Source of the DNA: Rhodocollybia butyracea
Taxonomy: Eukaryota > Basidiomycota > Agaricomycetes > Agaricales > Omphalotaceae
DNA length: 64,000 nt
NCBI GenBank assembly: GCA_015501585.1
Contig: JADNRY010000058.1
Location: forward strand, 124,001 to 188,000
Reading direction: 5' to 3'
Position 1 is the first letter of the stretch. Each line of letters opens with the position of its first letter. Of the stretch, positions 57,140-64,000 are shown one piece after another. Made by a program: the position numbers and the translations under genes. The notes below the pieces were generated by a model, which saw only the letters and a list, made by a program, of their open reading frames with translations, had not been told where the DNA came from and ran no database searches.

Positions 57140-57729
57140 ATGTCTTTGTGGGAGAAGTTCTACTTCCCCTACCTAGCATTCTCTCTATTGTCTGTTGCCC
57201 TCTTTGATGCACTTAAACCCCAGCAAGATAGCACCATCGATGCTGCTCTCATTGTTCTTCTGCCTTTCTCGGTCGGCGTTTCTATCTGGCTGCTGCGTCG
57301 ATGTACAATACAAATTTCTTCCCCGCTTCCCCGGTATTGGAGGCACGCCCCAAACCACAATGACAAGCGGCGCGTCACGGAGAGTGTAGAGCACTCTCTT
57401 GTGCTCCTGGGTTTCTTTCATGCATTGCTGATGTCTATGCGACTACTTGGCAGTGAGTATATAGTCGCGGACGTTGTTCTATTTGACTTTATTCAAATAT
57501 TTCAGTCGTTTTTTATGGCAGTCCCAGCGAGCATCGCTGGGCTCCTATAGGGTTACCATTTACTATGGTATTCATAGCTGCCTATGGAAAATGTCTCTTT
57601 CTCCTAGGAATACAAGAGTACCACTGGGGGTATTTTCGCGACGTCTACTGGGTCCTCACCTTACCGATCCAGTTTGTGCTGTACATTTTCCACTTTCTCG
57701 CCGACCTATGCCTAGCTGAGAGTGTGTAG
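57140..57729 (+). CDS. Small multi-pass membrane protein, intact paralogue
   Basis: About 178 residues in two exons; the intron is GGCA|GTGAGT..TTTCAG after codon 104. Hydropathy by eye suggests about four membrane segments: YLAFSLLSVALFDAL, DAALIVLLPFSVGVSIWLL, PFTMVFIAAYGKCLFLLG and IQFVLYIFHFLADLCL. A polar loop carries RRVTESVEHSLVLLGF. No family is recognised. The sequence is close to the pseudogene at 32340, including exon layout. Both the conserved HWGYFRD-YWV and ESVEHSL blocks are likely functional. This copy has no disabling change. Confidence 0.7.
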
Positions 57730-58822
57730 AGAGGACTGTAGGTCTCTTGAATCCATCTTTGATGGTGCTCGGAGGTGACCATAGTATACCAGTTTCAGTT
57801 GTTGCTTTCCCCCTGATTTCTATCCTTGTACCTGTTAGTTGCATCCTTTCTAGTGTCACCTGGATATCAAACTTGTAGTTGTTTATTTAGGAGTAGCGAA
57901 GACAGCGTAAAATAATTACTGGCTGCTATCATATTTGGGGATGATTAGGTCTCCTCTGGCAGTATAGCTTGTCTCCCAGCATGCCTTGGATTGGTGAATG
58001 TCGTACACGATGATTCTAGATAAACACCGCAGCGCAAAAAGCCAACTGATCTCCATGAACCCGGAGAGAATAATTCAAAAAAGAGGATTAAGTAAGTATA
58101 CTTAGCAGAGTAGTCCGCCATACCTCGACAGTCTTTGGATCCTAGCTAGTAATATGAATAAAAGGTCCAAAAATCGAAGCGGGCTCGATTCATTGAATCG
58201 ACACCACCGACATATCACAGCTACCTTTTATTAATCTTTCGAAAAGCGTGGAATACAAGAGGGTTTCGGCAGAAACTCTAGTGGTGGGTCGTTCATAAGA
58301 AGTAGCGAGGACCACGTATAAATAATTTTGGGCATACATATCATCTTTATTATAATCAGTCTTTCGGAAAGTGTGAAATACAAGAGAGTTCTAGTGGTTG
58401 GGTCAATTCTGATATAGTCCTCCTTGAAAAAGATTCTGAATTCAAGAAATTCAGCTGACTGCGGATAAAATTCGGCTTCTCCTCGCGCGGTTGCTGCCTT
58501 GATTGTAAAACTGCAATGTAAACTTATCCCAATTGCTTACCCCAATGTCCAACGTCGACATTTTTCAGAGTTGAAGCTACGAGAGCGGCTAGCGTAAATG
58601 TGTGTTAGATAAGGCAAGAGCACCAAGAAACGAGGAGGACCGTATCACTTCTGTCGCTGTAGTCCTCTGTAGTCTTTATTGAGACGTGCACGTCGTCATC
58701 ATTATCTTTGCATGCTGCGACGTTAGATCTGGCCGAAACCTGCAGCCAAGCGAAAGGAAGATGTAGTCATAATGCTTATAAGCGCTCGATGCGCGTGTGT
58801 TCCTTATCACCCGTTTACCACC
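57730..58822. other. Intergenic region with diverged repeats
   Basis: No gene supported. It holds the repeat pair at 58227-58410. A further weak match links 57890-57935 (GTAGCGAAGAC..AAATAATTA) with 58300-58345 (GTAGCGAGGAC..AAATAATTT), suggesting a larger degraded duplication. Confidence 0.5.
58227..58410. repeat. Diverged direct repeat, two units of about 65 bp
   Basis: Units 58227-58293 and 58347-58410 share CTTTCG.AAAG.GTG.AATACAAGAG, followed by GTT..AGT and CTAGTGGT.GGGTC. They are in the same orientation with about 53 bp between them. Confidence 0.75.
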
Positions 58823-59643
58823 ATGTCAGGCAAAACGCTGAGTACCGGGACACTCAGCTTGAGATTTATGCAAAATGCACAAAGAGCCAAGCAGATAAAG
58901 GAAGTCGAGCTCGAAAAAGCTCACGTTGAGGATGACGGACAGTGGGAGATAGCAAAGGAAATCAGAGAGTCGTGGGGGTCACCTGCAGAAAACGAGTCGG
59001 TTTCTTGACTTCGCTGCTATGATACAAGTACTAATAAACGCTATCTACAGTAATACTGTCAGCTACGAACAATCATATCTTCCATTTTTATTCCCTTCAG
59101 TATCCGGTTCAGTTCAAGCTTCCACTGATACCATACCGAAAGGCCGACGTGTTTTTAAACGAGGAAAAGAAGTATGGCTGGTTTTTCTTCGTAAACTGGA
59201 TTTAATGCTTTGTCTTTCAGGTCACAGTGACACCTGTATCAGACCCACCGCCGGAAGTTGCTCCTCTCGCCAATTCACCGTCTAGTTCTTCCCTGCGTTC
59301 CACTAAAAGCGATAGTGGATCTACTCGACGGCCCATCACGAAATCTACCAAGGTTGCGAAACTTGCTATCTTTGATAACTCTCAAGTTGGCACTGATCTG
59401 CGGAATAATCGTCTCGCTTCCTCTTCCTCGTCCCGCAACGTCTTCCTAAAACCGGCTGGTGTTGACGTACCCAAGTCTTCTGGTACTAATAATGATATCT
59501 CTCCCTCTGCTGAAGGAATCATTACTAGTGCTCGTGAAGTAAAGGTCAAACGGGAAAGGAAAATCTCAACGACGCAGGCGGACCTGGAAGATGGACCGAA
59601 ACGCAAGAAAAAGAAATCGAAGGTCGTTACAGATGGACCATAA
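58823..59643 (+). CDS. MPP6-like nuclear exosome cofactor
   Basis: About 225 residues in three exons. It starts MSGKTLSTGTLSLRFMQNAQ, the MPP6 N-terminal motif (L-LRFMQ). After the first intron (AAC GA|GTCGGT..CTACAG) comes SYEQSYLPFLFPS, equivalent to the conserved E-SFLPF element. After a second intron (GAA|GTATGG..TTTCAG) the long exon is Ser/Thr-rich and ends in a basic KRKKKKSK nuclear-localisation-like tail. MPP6/Mpp6 bridges the nuclear RNA exosome and the Mtr4 helicase. Family assignment rests on the two short motifs and the basic tail. The first splice site is inferred. Confidence 0.7.
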
Positions 59644-59846
59644 GATATCTTTGTAACTGTTTTTCTCTGTATTTGGAAAGCAAATGCATTGACAAAACGT
59701 TATGGTTATAAAACGATAGACTAAGATATACGACGTGATAAAACTTGAACACCTTTACCTAAAGAGCAGATGTGGAAAAAAAAAGGAAAGTAACTACAAC
59801 CGGTGTACCAAGAACAAATTTAATCTACATAAGAATATCATAAATA

Positions 59847-62800
59847 TCATCCGGGGTCATTACCAGCTCCTATGCCATTCCCGTGAAATCCATGGAACAG
59901 AGTCCCATTAACGTCCCTCCTCGGCCCAGGTTCCCTCTCTCTATCTCTCAATCGTCTAATCACGGGCAATTTGAATGATTGCGCTGGCTGTGCGCTCTTC
60001 GGAGCCTCTGCTGGAGCAGGGGAAGAAGGGAATCTCGCAGAGGCAGGTTGGGCACTCCTACTCCGAGAAAGTCCTGGCCCCAATCCTAATCCCTGGTTTT
60101 CAGATTCGGGCGTGTGCAAGACGTTGGAATGTAACTGCGAATACGAAAGGGAAGCAACAGAAGGTGAAGGAGAGGATGCAAATGCGGATGACGATGACAA
60201 TGCATTGATCATGGGAGATGGAATAGCTGAGCTGGCGGAGGTGGGTGTCGGCGATGGAGTGAATGAAGATACGTGTAAGAGGATAGCAAATTCTTCTGTT
60301 GAATTGGTCAGTTTGACCATGTTCATGCGCAAGGCCGAGGAGCTCGTGCCGCCATAGGTCCTGAAGATGTTGGATAGTTGTACTACCGACTGAAAGGAGG
60401 GTTATTACGTGTTGCAATAGACAGCAGGAAAACATACCTTCAAGAACAAATGCGCTTCTTCCCTCAAGTTCCTCTTCTCGGTCCCAGGGTCTCCACTTGC
60501 TTCCTTGTTCGTGATTGCGTGGGTACAAGCAGCCAGTCTGCGTGTAACATCCCTTGCACTATCCAAACTCTCGGCGACTTCTTGGACATTCACACCACTT
60601 TTCGCTCCCTTCCCCTCCCCGTCACCTAACAGAACGCTTTCTATCATATCCCAAACTGTAGGAGCGATATCAACCGCAGTCTGTACGGCTTGAAGTGCCT
60701 CATTGTCTACCAGTGTTTTCGACGTTGAGGGTAATTCTAAAAATGACGTCCCTTTGGGTGGAATCGAGGGTGACGAGGCAGCAGAGGAAGAAGTATTGGA
60801 CGATGATCCGGCGTGAAATGATGTCTGGGAGCCCGAGCGAGAATGCGAATCTACCGCACGAGATGTTTCAGCTATGGATGCGGAGAGGGAAACGGATGAT
60901 GCGAGGGAGACGGAAGAGGCAGATGACGGGATGGGTGTGGGGGAGGGCGCTTGAACCGTGATTGGAGTAGTCGCTGAAGTAAATTGTCGCTTCGGAGTAC
61001 GAAGTGTAGGCGTATGGAGTGCTATACCTCCGGAAAGTGAAGGCATTTCTTCATACGAAGGAAGTTTCTTTCCAATTTCCACGTCCTTTGAACTGAAAGA
61101 GCCTGCGTGACGCCGAGCTGTGTGTGTCCTGACCGCAGAGGAATTACTTCGGAGAGACAGCAGGTGAGGGGGACTGCCATCTGATGGTAGGGGCGCCGAG
61201 GCCGGTGCAGGATATGCGTTCGCGTCTAAGCCAACATGGTTGGGCGTAGACGGCATCGGGAAGGGTTTCGAATGGAGGAATGGCTTGACAGAATCCATAA
61301 GCGGAATCATCCCTTGCCAAGCAAGCGAGATTTCGGCAGCGGCACCATAAAGTTGAATCAAAAGTGCCCTAACGTAGCGCAAATCATCCACGCTCACAAT
61401 CACCTTCAACTGCAATGACAGAACCCCAACAGTTTTTCCAAACACGGCAACCGTATCTCGACAGCTTTCAACAACCCCACGACAGACAGTTGGAGGAGGG
61501 ACGGTCTTGCGACTCATGGCATCGAAGCGGTCCAGAGAATTTATGAATTGCATCATATCTGCACTGGCAGGATGTAGAACCTTTTTCAAAACGGACGACA
61601 ATCTCTCATCGATTGTATGATGCAGAGTGTAGTGTTCGAGCGTCTGATAGATTTGACAGACAGCAAACAGAATACTGCGTGCGGTGTCAACAAGGTTACG
61701 AAGAGGAGTAGGCAACATGTTGGATATAGTGGCAGTAGGAAGAGATGAAATTCTGCGAAAATATGAATTGCGTTCGAATGCCATAGATGGTACGGCTCGG
61801 GTCGGGGAAACATGTGGTGGTACGGGATCTTTGTCTTTGAGAACAGAGGCGAAATTCCCGCGCGCGCCAGAAGTGCTTGAACTTCCGCTTGAGTCCTGTC
61901 GCTGGGAAAGAGGAGAGGGGATGGAAAATGAGTCGTCATGGTGGTGATGGAAGAGGGGTCTATTGGTAGGAGTACTAGTTGAAGGCGTGGTGGTTGAATG
62001 AGGTTTCCGTGGGTGAGAACGATCCGGAATAGGCTTTTTTGAAAAGTTGAGCTTGGCTGTTCTAAGATCGGGCATGCTCTTCTTTCCCATGAAATCCGAC
62101 CGAGTGGTGCTCCGAATGCTCCCAGCTGCGTAGGAGGCATTTCGTGCGTGTTGCTGCTGTTGATGAGACTCAGCATCAGATTGTGTGTCTCGACTTAGAC
62201 CGTTGGTAGACACATGGTCAAAGAAAGAGTCCGAGTCGGCGGGACTGGGCAAATAACTCTCAAAGGAACGTGTCGGAGAAACTTCCGAACTGTAGGACTG
62301 CAGAATACCTAAATGAAGAGGCGGTGGACGTTCCGGTTGTCCGTATGAAGACGAAGGAGTATCAATGTTTATCGAATCTGGGGCGGAAGACAAGGAAAAA
62401 TTGGAATCTATTGAGAAAGACCGGGCGTGGGGGGTCACACCGTCGTCAAACTCGCTGTCTGTTCGTGGAAGGCGCGCAGACCAGGTGGTATAGGCCTCGT
62501 CCCTGAAGAAAGCATACGTAAGTCAAGGCACGGATAGAAACAACGAACGGTCGTACAGCCTGCTTTCCAAATCATGTTGTTCACTGAAACCAGAATCATT
62601 GTGTGTGGAGTGCCCGTTTGGATTTGTCTCAGCCTCCATCCATTTCTGAATACTTTTGATCCAACTTGATGAAGATTCAGTGCCGGTGACCAACTTTGGC
62701 GGTTCCATCACAGACTTTGGAGGCCATTCAATGGGATTCTTGTCAACTTGCAAGACACTGAGACTATGAAAGCGAGATAGGTATGAGGGAAGACGGGTGA

Positions 62801-63415
62801 CTTTGTTCCGAGAAAAGCAAAAGACCTAAGAGAACAAGAAGCTAAGCAAGTATAGGCTGTACGTGAATATGGAGGCTTACTCGGAGGTTGACAAGAAGAC
62901 CTGGATGTGAAGGCAGACGCTTGATCTTGTTGTGACTAATGTCCAGAGTGTCAAGAACAGGCATAATTGTGAGCTACAAGGGGTCAATAATCAAAATTTT
63001 TTGAGAGAAGAGCCAACGTACCACTTCTGGAAAGACAGAAAAGCAATTGCTTTTCAAGTTCAAGTATCTTAGACGCGATAGAAGCGCGAACTCCATTGGT
63101 AGTGTCGCCAGCCGATTGTGCCCGAGCGATATCCTGCACAGAATGAGCTAAATTGCACAAAGACCGGTTGTGTAGTGAAACATGCCTCTGCAACCTGCTC
63201 TCGTCTTCGGAAGAATCCCGACCAGTTGCTACAAGTTCCTCTGCAGCATCACTGCCAATGTCTGTCAAATTCTTCTTCATAAAAACTAACGTTGCCCCGC
63301 CATCATTGGACCGGGCCAAGGCGTCTTGTATATGGCCAGAAGTTAAAGAAACAGGTGCATTCTTGCGCGAAGCTAGTGAAGGGAGCACTGGATGCTCGGC
63401 ATCCAGTGGAGACAT
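59847..63415 (-). CDS. SOG2: RAM-pathway LRR protein SOG2
   Basis: About 1,080 residues in at least seven exons. The likely start is the ATG at 63415 (MSPLDAEHPVLPS); the frame upstream has no ATG. The N-terminus reads IQDALARSNDGGATLVFMKK, then KNLTDIGSDAAEELVATGR, typical of fungal SOG2 proteins. Four leucine-rich repeats follow across short exons (LATLPMEFALLSRLRYLNLK, then LDTLDISHNKIKRLPSHPG and VFCFSRNKVTRLPSYLSRF). A Ser-rich disordered region comes next, then the conserved SOG2 C-domain, for example LRNLVDTARSILFAVCQIYQ and VRALLIQLYGAAAEISLAWQ. The Ser/Pro-rich tail ends near 59847. SOG2 supports the Cbk1/Mob2 kinase module controlling polarity and cell separation. Confidence 0.9.
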
Positions 63416-63697
63416 GTATTGGGGAGAGCAGGCGAGTTCAGCAGGACGGCGTCGACGGTGCACAGGTCAACATGAACAGGCTGTCCACTAAACGAACGAC
63501 CATGTGGCTTGAATTAGGCGCTTAATCAAACGCCCACGGGACTTTCGGAAATTTCGTGATACAGTGCAAGCTAATCTAGACTAAGACTTGATACACTAAA
63601 AGTAAACACCTGTTCAGTCCCAGTTCAATAGTTCCATTCAGAAAAAGAAAAACAGAAAGATAAAGTAACAGGTCGAAGGACACCTACGTCCACTCAT

Positions 63698-63778
63698 GGG
63701 GCGAATCCGGATTCGAACCGAAGACCCCCTGCAAAGGTTAAACCCAAAGCAGGTATCATACCTCTAGACCATACGCCC
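63698..63778 (-). tRNA. tRNA-Pro (UGG) with a 9-nt intron
   Basis: Read on the minus strand, the acceptor stem GGGCGTA pairs with TTCGCCC with one T-T mismatch at pair 6-67. The D arm is GGTCTAGAGGTATGATACC, the anticodon stem is CCTGC/GCAGG and the T arm is TTCGG-TTCGAAT-CCGGA. The anticodon is TGG, and about nine bases (TTTAACCTT) beyond the 7-nt loop lie one base 3' of it, in the canonical intron position. The gene is about 280 bp upstream of SOG2. Confidence 0.87.
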
Positions 63779-64000
63779 AATGTCAGGGAGAACACGAAGA
63801 GAACGAAGAGATTGTTTAGCACTTGACAACGCTGCACCTTTATTTCTTTTTTCTTTTTGATTATTTGGGTTGTAACTGTGAATAATGATTTGGATTTTTT
63901 ACTGTAAAGACATTCTATGTACTGTATATAGCAAAGTTTTCTGAACAATATGTACAACCAGCGCGCGACCAGGGAAAGCGAATAAATAAGACCCCAACTG
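63779..64000. other. Right edge, no supported gene
   Basis: T/A-rich sequence after the tRNA. A minus-strand frame of 87 codons overlaps the tRNA gene and is not credible. Confidence 0.4.

Noticed and set aside
1..64000. CRISPR arrays, rRNA genes or an LTR retrotransposon
   Set aside because: No regularly spaced short repeats, rRNA-like blocks, reverse transcriptase motifs or paired long terminal repeats were seen.

Overview
The window is nuclear DNA of a basidiomycete fungus, most likely an Agaricomycete. Genes are dense and lie on both strands. They are cut by many short introns of about 47-60 bases, mostly GT..AG. The gene set is typical of the group: an LRR adenylate cyclase with RA and PP2C-like domains, F-box-like and NACHT-WD40 proteins, a DUF3494 ice-binding protein, a RAM-pathway SOG2 homologue and intron-bearing tRNA genes. 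I name no species, because nothing in the sequence fixes one.

Layout. 0.8-6 kb: a Ser-rich orphan, an F-box-like protein and a MYND zinc-finger protein. 6-12 kb: a secreted ice-binding protein, an Old Yellow Enzyme and a small secreted orphan, followed by 1.6 kb without genes. 12.4-18.8 kb: adenylate cyclase. 19.7-27.5 kb: tRNA-Arg, twinfilin, three tandem hotdog thioesterase genes and a 2OG-Fe(II) oxygenase. Decayed pieces of the two flanking genes sit between the thioesterase copies. 27.6-31.5 kb: compact housekeeping genes (NEDD8, SAP18, the kinetochore protein Dsn1/Mis13). 31.5-34.7 kb: repeats, a nonsense-mutated membrane-protein pseudogene and a 585-bp CACTA-like element. 34.8-38.5 kb: PIF1 helicase and an orphan with a myristoylation-type N-terminus. 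39-48.8 kb: a degraded accessory region with a truncated WD40 gene, an inverted NLR scrap, a frameshifted NACHT-WD40 gene, a Nudix pseudogene and a duplicated promoter fragment. 49-63.4 kb: a conserved fungal protein of unknown function, an Eme1-like nuclease subunit, two poorly supported short genes, a flavin monooxygenase, the intact membrane-protein paralogue, an MPP6-like exosome cofactor and SOG2. tRNA-Pro lies at the right end.

How the genes relate. Most neighbours are independent housekeeping genes, often divergent or convergent with under 300 bp between them. I see no clear biosynthetic cluster and no convincing new defence system. The most informative signals are structural: a tandem segmental triplication with scars of both flanking genes, a second long-distance duplication (38.5 kb to 48.4 kb), a live/dead paralogue pair (57.1 and 32.3 kb), and gene models that simple ORF calling would miss, notably NEDD8 with two 18-nt exons. 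Exon limits come from reading splice sites and frame by eye. No alignment or database search was run.
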